NCBI GenBank assembly: GCA_003315675.1
Contig: NIZU01000110.1
Span: 1 to 41,920, forward strand
Direction of reading: 5' to 3'
From: Methanocorpusculum sp. MCE
GTDB taxonomy: Archaea; Halobacteriota; Methanomicrobia; Methanomicrobiales; Methanocorpusculaceae
Length of the DNA stretch: 41,920 nt
Part shown: positions 25,370 through 34,198 of the stretch, one piece after another
How positions within the stretch are numbered: position 1 is the first letter of the stretch
Layout of the letters: each line of letters opens with the position of its first letter
Translations under genes and position numbers: made by a program
Notes under the pieces: model-generated
Seen by the model: the letters and a program-made list of their open reading frames with translations, nothing else
Database searches by the model: none
Told to the model about the DNA's origin: nothing

Positions 25370-25899
25370 AATCCGAAATCCGATTCTCCGGCCTCGGCGG
25401 TCAGGGGATCATCACCGCCGCAGTCATCCTCGGAAGAGCGGCCGCCCTGTACGGGGATAAACACGTCGTCCAGACCCAGAGTTACGGACCCGAAGCACGC
25501 GGCGGGGCCTCGGCCTCTGCGGTGATCATCTCGGACGACCCGATCTATTATCCAAAAGTAACAGACCCGGATGTATACGCCATCATGTCCCAGGAGGCAT
25601 ACAATAAATACGGCTCGCATGTCAGGGAAGATGCCGTAATGCTTCTTGATCCGGGATATGTCACCAGCCGGCCGGTGTGCAGATTTTTCGAAGTCCCGGC
25701 AACGGCAGAAGCAAAGGCACAACTTGGAAAAACGGTTTTTGCCAATGTGATCATGCTCGGAGGAATCCTTGAAGCGACCGGGATCGTATCCTACGATGCA
25801 CTCGAACGCGCAGTTCTGGACAGCGTTCCAAAATGTACAGAAGAGAATAACAAACGGGCGCTTGCGATCGGGCAGGAACTCGTCAGGAGTCAATTATGA
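25366..25899 (+). CDS. korC: 2-oxoglutarate:ferredoxin oxidoreductase, gamma subunit
   Basis: This 177-residue gamma subunit starts with EIRFSGLGGQGIITAAVILG and has YGPEARGGASASAVIIS, the two signatures of this CoA-binding subunit. The ATG at 25366 overlaps the korB stop by 4 bases. It completes the D-A-B-C order usual for Kor in methanogens. Confidence 0.95.
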   Translation: MKSEIRFSGLGGQGIITAAVILGRAAALYGDKHVVQTQSYGPEARGGASASAVIISDDPIYYPKVTDPDVYAIMSQEAYNKYGSHVREDAVMLLDPGYVTSRPVCRFFEVPATAEAKAQLGKTVFANVIMLGGILEATGIVSYDALERAVLDSVPKCTEENNKRALAIGQELVRSQL

Positions 25900-26981
25900 A
25901 ATTCCGCGAATATGAAGCGAAACGGATCTTCCGGGAAGCAGGAATCCCGGTGCCAAACAGTGTTCTGATCACCTCCGCCGATGAGGCAAACGCGGCTTTG
26001 GAAAATGTCGCGGAAAAGGTTGTCCTCAAAGCTCAGGTCGATGTCGGCGGCAGAGGAAAAGCCGCCGGCATCCTTCCGGCAACCACGGAGAACATCGCTG
26101 GCGTCGCCCGCGATCTGTTCGGCAAGACGATAAAGGGACTTCCTGTTGAAAAGATCCTGGTCGAAGAAGCGCTCGAGATCTCGCATGAATATTATCTGAG
26201 CATCACGATCGACCGTGCAAAAAAGATGCCGCTGATTCTTTTTTCCAGCGAAGGGGGTGTCGAGATCGAAACCCTCGCAAGGGAAAGGCCTGAGGCGCTC
26301 CGCCGCGTCTATGTTGACCCGTCCTTTGTCACGCTCCCAGATTTCATCGTCAGAAACGTCGTCGGGACGAATCCAAAAGAGATCGGAAAAATAGTTCGTG
26401 ATCTTTTTGCCGTTTTCCGATCCAAGGATGCCGTTCTTGCGGAGATCAACCCACTGGTGATGACGCCGAAAGGCATTCTTGCAGCAGACGGTAAGATCAT
26501 TCTGGATGACAATGCTCTGATCCGTCAGGGAATCTCCGAGAACAGAGATCTTACTCCCCGCGAGGCAGAGGCCGAAAAACACGGATTTTCCTATGTCGAA
26601 CTGGACGGAGACATTGGTGTAATCGGAAACGGCGCGGGTCTAACCATGGCCACGCTCGATATCATCTCCCATTATAACGGAAAAGCAGCTAACTTCCTGG
26701 ATGTCGGCGGCGGAGCTGCTTTGGACAGAGTAATGTATGCCGTGAGGCTTGTTGCATCCATGCCGGGTGTAAAAGTCATCGTGGTCAATCTTCTCGGCGG
26801 GATCACCCGCTGCGACGAGGTTGCCAAAGGAATCATTGAGGCCGGCGTCCCGCAGCCGGTGATCGTTCGGATCGCCGGTACAAACGAGGAGGAAGGCCGC
26901 AGGCTTCTTCTGGAATGCGGATATGTCATGTCCGATACGATGGATGCGGCGATTCGTTCTGCAGTGGAGGTAGTACAATGA
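25896..26981 (+). CDS. sucC: Succinate-CoA ligase (ADP/GDP-forming), beta subunit
   Basis: This 361-residue ATP-grasp subunit joins succinate to CoA. Marks are KFREYEAKRIFREAGIPVPN at the start, KAQVDVGGRGKAAGI for nucleotide binding, AEINPLVMTPKGI for the metal site, and GNGAGLTMATLDII with NFLDVGGGA in the C-terminal CoA-ligase domain. It supplies succinyl-CoA to Kor, encoded just upstream, and is coupled to it by a 4-base overlap. Confidence 0.96.
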   Translation: MKFREYEAKRIFREAGIPVPNSVLITSADEANAALENVAEKVVLKAQVDVGGRGKAAGILPATTENIAGVARDLFGKTIKGLPVEKILVEEALEISHEYYLSITIDRAKKMPLILFSSEGGVEIETLARERPEALRRVYVDPSFVTLPDFIVRNVVGTNPKEIGKIVRDLFAVFRSKDAVLAEINPLVMTPKGILAADGKIILDDNALIRQGISENRDLTPREAEAEKHGFSYVELDGDIGVIGNGAGLTMATLDIISHYNGKAANFLDVGGGAALDRVMYAVRLVASMPGVKVIVVNLLGGITRCDEVAKGIIEAGVPQPVIVRIAGTNEEEGRRLLLECGYVMSDTMDAAIRSAVEVVQ

Positions 26982-27853
26982 TCTACGCAGGAAAGAACAC
27001 GGGCATTCTTGTTCAGGGAGCAACGGGATCCCAGGGAAAATTCCATATCAATCTGATGAACGCCTATGCACGACATGTAGGCGGTGTAGGCGTTGTTGCC
27101 GGCATGACTCCTGGAAAAGCCGGTCAGGATGTCTTCGGCGTTCCGGTCTATAACTCCGTCGTGGATGCCTTGGACGAACATGAGATCGGAGCTTCGGTTA
27201 TCTTTGTTCCGGCCAGCGGATGCGGCGACGCCATCATGGAAGCCGCCGATGCACGCATTCCAACTATCGTCACGATCACGGAACATGTCCTGGTTCATGA
27301 CGTTATGCTGGCAGTGGCCTATGCCGGTTCCCGCGGATCCCGGGTGATCGGTCCAAACTGCCCGGGAATGCTTGTTCCGGACGAGTGCAAACTGGGTATC
27401 ATTCCGGCAAATCTCTGCAGAAAGGGAGATGTCGGCGTCATCTCGCGAAGCGGGACCCTGACCTACCAGGTCATCTCCGAACTGACATCGGCCGGGTTTG
27501 GCCAGTCGGGAATCATCGGCATCGGCGGAGATGCGGTTATCGGCCAGACCTTCTCTGAAGTTATGGATGAGTTCCACGCGGACGGACGAACCAAAACCGT
27601 CGTTCTGATTGGCGAGGTCGGCGGCAGTCTGGAGATCGAAGGAGCACGCCGTGCGCTGGATCTCGGCATGCCGATCGTCTCATATATCGCCGGAGTTTCC
27701 GCTCCGAAAGAGAAACGCATGGGTCATGCCGGTGCGATCGTCGAAGGGGGCGAAGGAGACGCCGCCTCCAAGATCGAGCGTCTGCGGGCCCTCGACATCC
27801 CGGTTGCAACCCAGCCGTCGGAGATCCCGGATCTGATACGGCGGTTGTTATGA
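26978..27853 (+). CDS. sucD: Succinate-CoA ligase, alpha subunit
   Basis: This 291-residue alpha subunit has the CoA-binding GILVQGATGSQGKFH, the GPNCPGM block, VGVISRSGTLTYQ and the phosphohistidine H250 in KRMGHAGAIVEGG. The start at 26978 overlaps the sucC stop by 4 bases. Normal length. Confidence 0.96.
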   Translation: MIYAGKNTGILVQGATGSQGKFHINLMNAYARHVGGVGVVAGMTPGKAGQDVFGVPVYNSVVDALDEHEIGASVIFVPASGCGDAIMEAADARIPTIVTITEHVLVHDVMLAVAYAGSRGSRVIGPNCPGMLVPDECKLGIIPANLCRKGDVGVISRSGTLTYQVISELTSAGFGQSGIIGIGGDAVIGQTFSEVMDEFHADGRTKTVVLIGEVGGSLEIEGARRALDLGMPIVSYIAGVSAPKEKRMGHAGAIVEGGEGDAASKIERLRALDIPVATQPSEIPDLIRRLL

Positions 27854-28656
27854 GCGAGAAGAACCGGCTTCTCCTTACTGCGGCGGATAGTCTGGCAAAA
27901 ACGGTAAATGCTCTTGCCATAATCTCTTTTCTGCCAAAAGAGGAGGATATCGTCATTGATACGCCGACTGTCCACGTGGTCGATATCCAGCCCGAGATCC
28001 TGCGTGACCACAGTATGGTGGCTCTCGTGGATTACTGCTCGAATCAGATCGTTGACGCGGTTCTTCAATACAAGATACTTGCAAACGTTGACAGCGGAAC
28101 CGTCGTCGCCGCATTCCCCTATGCGATCCTCATTTATGATGTGGAAAGTCAGGACAACTCCTTCTCGGTCGGCGACTATGCACACATAGTGGATCCGGAG
28201 GCTCTGCATTCTGTAATGATGCTTGCTCTTGAACTCGCCCACGACGGGCGGGAAGGCAGATCGGTCGGGACAGCCTTCATTGTGGGCGATATCGATGAAC
28301 TGAAACGCTGGTCTCATCAGGGTGTCTTAAATCCGTACGAAGGACATCCGGAAAAGGTCAGGGATGTCAAAATCCAGGAAAACTGGGAGAGCGTGAAGGA
28401 GTTTGCCCAGCTCGACGGTGTCTTTATCATCGACAAAAACGGGATCATTGCGGCATCCGGCAGATATCTCGATGCCGACAGCCGCGATGCGAATCTGCAG
28501 AGCGGACTCGGCGGCCGCCATCTCGCCACCGCGGCGATAACCAAGGTCGTACATGCGGTCGGGATCGTCGTGTCGGAGTCAGGCGGAGTCATCCGCGTTT
28601 TTGTCGGCGGGAAGTCCGTTGCCCAGATCCGCACTGATATTAAATTAGTTCTTTAA
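27850..28656 (+). CDS. dacZ: Archaeal diadenylate cyclase (c-di-AMP synthase, DacZ)
   Basis: The 268 residues consist of an N-terminal archaeal domain with a pyruvate-kinase-like region (about 1-125) and a C-terminal DisA_N cyclase domain. The cyclase motifs are D189-G190-V191 in LDGVFIIDKNG, a variant of DGA, and GGRHLATAAIT at 221-231, corresponding to the RHR site, followed by VVSESGGVIRVF. It would make c-di-AMP from two ATP, a second messenger for osmotic and potassium balance in archaea. It is translationally coupled to sucD by ATGA, so its amount would follow the Kor/Suc genes. Confidence 0.88.
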   Translation: MSEKNRLLLTAADSLAKTVNALAIISFLPKEEDIVIDTPTVHVVDIQPEILRDHSMVALVDYCSNQIVDAVLQYKILANVDSGTVVAAFPYAILIYDVESQDNSFSVGDYAHIVDPEALHSVMMLALELAHDGREGRSVGTAFIVGDIDELKRWSHQGVLNPYEGHPEKVRDVKIQENWESVKEFAQLDGVFIIDKNGIIAASGRYLDADSRDANLQSGLGGRHLATAAITKVVHAVGIVVSESGGVIRVFVGGKSVAQIRTDIKLVL

Positions 28657-28826
28657 ACCGGCGCGATGAATCCAGTACGTCGTTATCCGGTGAATTGATG
28701 CGGTAAATGGATATGAATACTTCCATATTATTCTCTGTTTGATTGATATTAGTTCCAAAATTTCCCGATTTGCAATACGAGCTTTTTTTATATTCAAACA
28801 TCAGATTATTCTGAAGTGATTCAAAA

Positions 28827-30044
28827 ATGAAGAGAAATATCAGCATCACTCATCTTTCTCAGACTCCAATGGAAAAGCAGAAAGTCGAACTGGTCGAACG
28901 CAAATGTATCGGTCATCCCGACAGTATTGCCGATGGGGTCGCCGAGGCGATTTCACGCGCACTCTGCAGAGAATATATGAATGAGTGCGATGGTGCGGTC
29001 CTCCACCACAACACCGATCAGGGTGAAGTCGTAGCAGGCGAATCCCTTCCGCAGTTCGGCGGCGGAAAAATCATCAAACCGATCTACTTCCTCTTAACCG
29101 GAAGAGCAACACGCCAGTTCGGCAACAAAGTATTCGCCACAGACGCCATCGCAGTAGAAGCAACACGTACCTACCTGAGCAAGACAATACCCACCTTTAA
29201 TATGGACACCGACGTCATCGTCGACTGCCGTATGGGAACCGGTTCCACCGATCTCCGTGACGTGTTCCACACAAAGAAAGGCCACACCGCAGTTCCACGT
29301 GCAAACGACACCTCTTTTGGTGTAGGTCACGCTCCGTTCTCTCAGGTAGAACAGATCATTCTCGGCCTCGACGAGTACATCTCCAAAGAGTTCCGCCCGA
29401 AAAACCCGATGGTTGGTTATGATCTCAAGCTCATGGGACTGAGAGACATCAACACCATCACCATCACCGTCGCTTCCGCTATGGTCGACAGGCACTGTTC
29501 CGGGATCGACGAATATGTCGAGATGAAGGAAAAGATGGCGGAATCTTTTACACAGGTCGCCAGACAATACACCGACAGAAAAGTGAAAGTCGAGATCAAC
29601 ACTGCAGATATCATCCGTAAAAAGACGACCTCGGTTTTCCTGACCGTGAACGGAACCTCGGCAGAGATGGGCGACGACGGATCGGTTGGACGCGGAAACC
29701 GCTGCAACGGACTAATCACTCCGAACAGACCGATGTCCATTGAAGCCACATCCGGTAAAAACCCCATCAACCATATCGGTAAAATCTACAATCTGCTTTC
29801 CACCGAAATCGCAAAGGAAGCATGCCAGAAGGTCGACGGCATCGAAGAGATGTACGTCAGACTCCTTTCCCAGATCGGCCACCCAATCGACTACCCGCAC
29901 ATTGCAAGTGTCCAGTGCATAACCAAACGCGGATACACGTTCAAGGACTTCGCACCCGAAGTTGAAGAGATCGTCAACAAACGTCTGGAGAACATCACCG
30001 ATATCACCAGACTCGTCATCGACGGAAAATTAAAGACCTTCTAA
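28827..30044 (+). CDS. mat: S-adenosylmethionine synthetase, archaeal type
   Basis: This 405-residue archaeal SAM synthetase (distinct from bacterial MetK) makes SAM from methionine and ATP. Family blocks are ERKCIGHPDSIADGVAEAIS, HHNTDQGEVVAGES, FNMDTDVIVDCRMGTGSTDL, NDTSFGVGHAPFS and GDDGSVGRGNRCNGLITP. A TATA-like TTTTTATATTC lies about 33-43 bases upstream. Two bases separate its stop from hisG, so it leads a mat-hisG-hisA-hisB transcription unit. In 28657-28826 I see only this promoter. Confidence 0.97.
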   Translation: MKRNISITHLSQTPMEKQKVELVERKCIGHPDSIADGVAEAISRALCREYMNECDGAVLHHNTDQGEVVAGESLPQFGGGKIIKPIYFLLTGRATRQFGNKVFATDAIAVEATRTYLSKTIPTFNMDTDVIVDCRMGTGSTDLRDVFHTKKGHTAVPRANDTSFGVGHAPFSQVEQIILGLDEYISKEFRPKNPMVGYDLKLMGLRDINTITITVASAMVDRHCSGIDEYVEMKEKMAESFTQVARQYTDRKVKVEINTADIIRKKTTSVFLTVNGTSAEMGDDGSVGRGNRCNGLITPNRPMSIEATSGKNPINHIGKIYNLLSTEIAKEACQKVDGIEEMYVRLLSQIGHPIDYPHIASVQCITKRGYTFKDFAPEVEEIVNKRLENITDITRLVIDGKLKTF

Positions 30045-30046
30045 GT

Positions 30047-30907
30047 ATGGCTAAAATACGTCTGGCGATTCCAAATAAGGGTCGTATAGCAGAGCCGATC
30101 AATGATCTGATGGACAATGCCGGCATCCATATCAATATGACCGGTTCCCGTCAGCTTATCGCAAAGACGATAGATCCGGAGATCGAGGTCCTGTTCGTCA
30201 GGCCGATTGACATACCAGAATATGTGGCGAAGGGTGTTGCCGATCTCGGCATCACCGGCCTTGATATGGTCGCAGAACGCCGGGCGGATGTTGCCCGTCT
30301 TCTGGATCTGAAGTTCGGCTCGGCAAAACTCGTAATCACCGTTCCTCAGGAATCTCCTATTACGTCGGTGGAGACGATGAACGGCTGCCGGATCGCCACC
30401 GAATTTCCAAGCATCTGTAAAGATTTCTTCGCAGAAAGATCCGTCGGCGTGAACATCATCGAGGTCTCCGGAGCATGCGAAGCGGCTCCTCATCTCGGCA
30501 TAGCCGATGGAATTGCCGACCTGACCTCGTCTGGGACGACTCTTGAGGTCAACATACTTCGGATCGTTGAAGAGATCCTCGCAAGTATGACCAATGTCAT
30601 AGCCAACAAAACCTCTCTCATTGAAAAGCATGAAAAGATCGAAGAGATCCTTCTTGCCTTTGAAAGCGTTATCGCTGCAAAAGGTCAGTGTTATCTCATG
30701 CTGAATGTGAAGCGGGAGAAACTCGAGGAGATCAAAGCGCTGATCCCCGGCCTTGGAGGTCCGACGATTATGGATATTGCAGGCTCGGGCTCTGTCGCTC
30801 TTCATGCCGTCGTATCGACCAACAAGGTGTATCAGCTGATCAATCAGCTGAAACGCGCCGGAGCACGGGATATCCTTGTTCTGGACATCATGAGGATGGT
30901 GAGATAG
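30047..30907 (+). CDS. hisG: ATP phosphoribosyltransferase, long form
   Basis: This 286-residue enzyme makes the first committed intermediate of histidine synthesis from ATP and PRPP. It starts with IRLAIPNKGRIAEPINDLM and has GVADLGITGLDMVAER and a PRPP-binding ADGIADLTSSGTTLEVN. The C-terminal domain (about 210-286) is the ACT-like histidine-sensing domain of the long form (GPTIMDIAGSGSVALHAVV), so it should be feedback inhibited without HisZ. Confidence 0.96.
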   Translation: MAKIRLAIPNKGRIAEPINDLMDNAGIHINMTGSRQLIAKTIDPEIEVLFVRPIDIPEYVAKGVADLGITGLDMVAERRADVARLLDLKFGSAKLVITVPQESPITSVETMNGCRIATEFPSICKDFFAERSVGVNIIEVSGACEAAPHLGIADGIADLTSSGTTLEVNILRIVEEILASMTNVIANKTSLIEKHEKIEEILLAFESVIAAKGQCYLMLNVKREKLEEIKALIPGLGGPTIMDIAGSGSVALHAVVSTNKVYQLINQLKRAGARDILVLDIMRMVR

Positions 30908-30908
30908 G

Positions 30909-31619
30909 ATGGAAGTCTTCCCGGCGGTCGACATACTTTCCGGGAACTGCGTCCAGCTTGTCGGCGGAGATCGTCTGACGGCCACGGCATACGGGTCCCC
31001 GATAGACAATGCACGCCGCTGGATCTCTGAAGGTGCATCCAATCTCCATGTCGTGAATCTGGACGGAGCATTTACTGCGAGTACCGCCAATGCGGAGATG
31101 ATCCGCGAGGTGATCAAGAACACCGATGTCTTTGTTCAGGTCGGCGGAGGTATCCGCAGTCTTGAGGATGCACGCGGGTGGCTGAACTGCGGCGTTGCCC
31201 GCATCATCCTGAGCACATTCGCAACCCGGGAACCCACCGTTATCCGGACCTTAAGTAAAGAGTTCGGCAGCGAACGCATCATGGCAGGCGTGGATGCACG
31301 CCGGCGAGAGATCGCCGTTTCCGGATGGCAGGAACTGGCCGGCGACTTTATCGGCTGGGCCCAAAAGTTCGAGGAGCTGGGTGCAGGATCCCTGCTCTAC
31401 ACCAACTTAGATGTGGAAGGCCAGCAGGCTGGAATCGACAACGAACCTGTACAGAAACTTCTGGATGCCGTCGGCATTCCGGTCGTCATTGCAGGAGGGG
31501 TGACTACCTCTCAGGACGTGGCCGTTCTTAAGCAGCTCGGTGCATCGGTCTGTGTTCTCGGATCGGCACTCTACAGCGGGCGTATCACCCTCAAAGAAGC
31601 ACTGGAGGCAGCAGTATGA
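30909..31619 (+). CDS. hisA: Phosphoribosylformimino-5-aminoimidazole carboxamide ribotide isomerase
   Basis: This 236-residue (beta/alpha)8 barrel catalyses the HisA isomerisation of ProFAR to PRFAR. Catalytic aspartates are visible in FPAVDILSGNCVQLVGGD (D8) and in MAGVDARRREIAVSGWQEL. The phosphate loops are VQVGGGIRSLEDA and IAGGVTTSQDV. It starts 1 base after hisG and overlaps hisB by 4 bases. Confidence 0.96.
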   Translation: MEVFPAVDILSGNCVQLVGGDRLTATAYGSPIDNARRWISEGASNLHVVNLDGAFTASTANAEMIREVIKNTDVFVQVGGGIRSLEDARGWLNCGVARIILSTFATREPTVIRTLSKEFGSERIMAGVDARRREIAVSGWQELAGDFIGWAQKFEELGAGSLLYTNLDVEGQQAGIDNEPVQKLLDAVGIPVVIAGGVTTSQDVAVLKQLGASVCVLGSALYSGRITLKEALEAAV

Positions 31620-31942
31620 GATCAGCGGAAAAAAGCAGAGAGACTAAAGAAACCAATATCCGTGTCTTTTTCGATCCGGATACACCCGGAACGATTGAGA
31701 TATCCACAGGTGTCCCGTTTATGGACCATATGCTGAACGCATTTGCCCGGCACGCCGGTTTTTCCAATAGCAGTTTTCCAGAAGGCGTGCGATTCCTGCG
31801 TAGGCGATCAGCCGAAGCAGAGCACGGCGGCGCAAGAAAAATGCGATTAGCGAGGATTCGCGGAGATTCGCGGTTAAATAATCTCTTATCTCCACACCTA
31901 GTGATATTCTTCCCGGATTGGATTGAGGATAACACCGCGTAA
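31616..31942 (+). pseudogene. hisB: Imidazoleglycerol-phosphate dehydratase, truncated after about 49 codons
   Basis: Residues 1-49 are clearly HisB: RETKETNIRVFFD, TGVPFMDHMLNAFARHAGF with the substrate histidines. Homology stops near 31,766. The frame then runs 58 codons through unrelated repeat-type DNA to a chance stop. The HHTxED and later metal-binding histidines are absent, so the product cannot be active. The missing two-thirds (about 140 codons) is nowhere in the window. The break marks the left edge of the repeat/toxin island, so insertion or rearrangement split the gene. Confidence 0.85.
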
Positions 31943-32560
31943 CTCCTATTTGAATAGGAGTTACGCAGTTTGATCTCAAATGAAAAATACAGACGTAATT
32001 ATGGGAAGGGTTTCGATTTCGTGTATGGTATTCGTTTTGACACAAGAGAAAAACCAACCGCGAATCTCCGCGAATCCGCCCTTCGGGCGAGACGAATCGG
32101 ATTTGCTGATCCTCACTTTCGCAATCCAGCTTCGCTGTCTTGCTCATCCCTTCATCGGGACCGTTCGGGCAAATCCTGTCGCCGCCCCGGCGGCTCCCAT
32201 TATTGATTTGCCTCTTGATCTTATATCATGAATGTCAGTAAAGAGGATATTTTTCATATTGAGAACTGTTCAGTGAATCTCTTCCACACAGGAGGCGCTG
32301 GGGCGCCGACAGGATTTGCCCGAACGGTCCCGATGAAGGGACGAGCCGTCGTGTTGATAGCGGGTTGGACGCTGAAAGCGGACGACCTCAGCCGAGCAAA
32401 TCTTTGATTTGCGAGGGACACGACGGGCGAGAGTGAGGAATAGCAAATCCGATTCGCTTCGCCCGAAGGGCGGATTCGCGCCGATTCGCGGTTGGTTTTT
32501 CTCATGCTTCCACACCCAGCCATACCCTTCCCGAATTGGCTTGAAACTATCACCGCGTAA
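31846..32560. repeat. Three-copy inverted/direct repeat block with 14-bp hairpin
   Basis: About 100-base units carrying GATTCGCGG-type cores and a CGCGTAACTC end occur three times. Copy 1 is at about 31846-31950 (plus), copy 2 at about 31953-32110 (minus), and copy 3 at about 32470-32560 (plus). Copies 1 and 2 meet in a perfect hairpin at 31937-31966 (GCGTAACTCCTATT, two bases, its complement). A second inverted pair links 32110-32203 with 32290-32470 (GAACGGTCCCGATGAAGGG and its complement). A covarying hairpin GCAAAT/ATTTGC lies at 32396-32412. No gene is supported between 31943 and 32755. Confidence 0.7.
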
Positions 32561-32755
32561 CTCATATTTAAATAGGACTGCAGAAAAAGAACGTAACCCA
32601 CGGATTGAACGGTCCATATCCATACTGAAACTGGGCATTTTTCACTTCCCGCAAGCCCCCGCCTCTCTTCTATTTTAGAGAGATGACACTCCGCCGAATA
32701 TCACCCAGGGAATAAACTCATAACATCCAACAACTAATTAACACATATCGACGAG

Positions 32756-33064
32756 ATGACTGAATCCCAAAGCATCAAAGAGGACGTCCTCGCAAAACTA
32801 AAAGTGCATCTCCCTGAACTGCGTGAACGGTTCGGCATTGAAACGATCGGGATCTTCGGCTCAGTTTCGCGGGGTGAGGACAGGCCTGAATCGGACGTTG
32901 ATGTACTCTATACCTTCAGACCGGGAGAATCGACACTTGCCAATCTGGTTTCCCTGGGCGCTTATCTGGAAGAACTCTTCGGACGGAAAGTCGACCTGAT
33001 AGCAGAACGCTCTCTTAGCCCATACATACGATCGGAAGTCATCGCGGAAGTGGTAATGATATGA
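32756..33064 (+). CDS. mntA: MntA-type nucleotidyltransferase antitoxin
   Basis: This 102-residue minimal nucleotidyltransferase has the GSVSRGEDRPESDVDVL signature (GSxxRG...SDxDV) and a later acidic residue in RKVDLIAE. MntA proteins AMPylate and neutralise HepT toxins. Its ATGA overlap with the following hepT-like frame is the standard layout. Its partner is broken, so it is now an antitoxin without a live local toxin. Confidence 0.85.
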   Translation: MTESQSIKEDVLAKLKVHLPELRERFGIETIGIFGSVSRGEDRPESDVDVLYTFRPGESTLANLVSLGAYLEELFGRKVDLIAERSLSPYIRSEVIAEVVMI

Positions 33065-33405
33065 AAACAGATAAAATGTTCATGCTCCACATTCGTGGCG
33101 AGATACTCTTTCTGGAAGAGAACACAAAAGGTCTGACCTTTGAAAAACTCGACACGGATAGAGTAGTTCAGCACTTTGTGCAATAGCCGCTCGAGATCAT
33201 TGGAGAGGCAGGCAAAAAACTCTCGGATGAACAAAAAGCACGATGCCCTGCCATCTCATGGAAAAGCGTATCCGGGATGCGGGACAGGCTGACTCAAGGC
33301 TATTTTGATATTAACTGGGAAATTGTCTGGAATGTTCTGCAAAATGACATACAGCCGCTGAAAAAGTGCATCATGAAAATAATTTCGGCAAATGAATGGG
33401 AATAA
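33061..33405 (+). pseudogene. hepT: HepT (DUF86) toxin, inactivated
   Basis: The frame from ATG 33061 runs to TAA 33403 and matches HepT throughout (FEKLDTDRVVQHFVQ, PLEIIGEAGKKLS, WKSVSGMRDRL, GYFDINWEIVWNVL), but codon 42 is TAG (33184-33186). The RNase motif RxxxxHxY reads RDRLTQGY, so the catalytic histidine has become glutamine. Two independent losses argue for decay rather than a sequencing error. Confidence 0.8.
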
Positions 33406-33721
33406 GAGTTATTATCCCCGCTTTCGCGTTATACAAAAGCACGGGAACCTGAATAGAGCCGTAATCAGATCCAAAATATCATATATGCATAGATTTTGGA
33501 TATTCCTTCTGACGTTTCCGCAACATATTTTTCGAAAGCCTTGCAGTACTCACTCATATTCTATGGCTTTGGAGAATGGGGGGGATATTCAATAGTATTT
33601 CTTCTGCAGGATATTTAGCAGCATCCAATCTACCGAATGGATTCTAAAATAATCAGCCTTGGAGATCGCACGTATCTGATGTAGAAAAACTATTATGTTA
33701 CACCCCCTAGTATTTTGTATC

Positions 33722-34198
33722 ATGCAGACGATGGATGCTGAACACAAAAAATCCGTTATGGTATCTGCCGAGGTTCATCAGCGGATTGTTGCTCTTCGGA
33801 AAGGGGATCAAACGTATGGAGATGTTGTGGCGTCATCGATTCAAGCATTGGAGGAGTTGGTCTTTGCGTATGGGGGTATGGGTACATTGTCGGTTGAACT
33901 TACTTCTCTTGGTCGATATACGATACATAAGCCTATCCAATTCCAACTTTCCTATGATATCGATAATGCGGTGTGGTGTCTTAAAAATGATGAACTCGCT
34001 TTGAACGGGTATGGTTCGACCTATCAGAGGACAATTGAGTGTTTGGAGGAGTGCGTTGAGGGTCATGTTCTCTTCTTTACCGTGTTTCCCGATAGTAAGC
34101 ATACCGATGACGGACTCCTGATAAAGAGTAAGCTGCAGGAGTACATCGATTTTGATCAGGTTCTCTCCTATCTGAATGAGCGGGACGGCGGGAGTTGA
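33722..34198 (+). CDS. Possible antitoxin: RHH-like N-terminus with HicB-like domain
   Basis: The 158 residues have an N-terminal ribbon-helix-helix-like or VapB-like segment (KKSVMVSAEVHQRIVALRKG, TYGDVVASSIQALEEL). A HicB-like C-terminal part follows (FQLSYDIDNAVWCLKNDELA, GYGSTYQRTIECLEECVEG). The next gene starts directly after its stop. The order and sizes resemble a toxin-antitoxin pair, but the families are only weakly recognisable. ATG 33722 chosen; 33731 also possible. 33406-33721 holds only a hairpin ATCCAAAAT/ATTTTGGAT at about 33468-33500. Confidence 0.5.
   Translation: MQTMDAEHKKSVMVSAEVHQRIVALRKGDQTYGDVVASSIQALEELVFAYGGMGTLSVELTSLGRYTIHKPIQFQLSYDIDNAVWCLKNDELALNGYGSTYQRTIECLEECVEGHVLFFTVFPDSKHTDDGLLIKSKLQEYIDFDQVLSYLNERDGGS

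Noticed and set aside
28657..28826. SAM riboswitch upstream of the SAM synthetase gene
   Set aside because: The 170-base gap shows no conserved riboswitch stems, and the likely promoter lies only about 35 bases before the start, leaving too short a leader.
31719..32147. Minus-strand frame across the hisB break
   Set aside because: One segment (LLRLIAYAGIARLLENCYWK) looks protein-like, but the frame crosses hisB antisense and two repeat copies; no family recognised.
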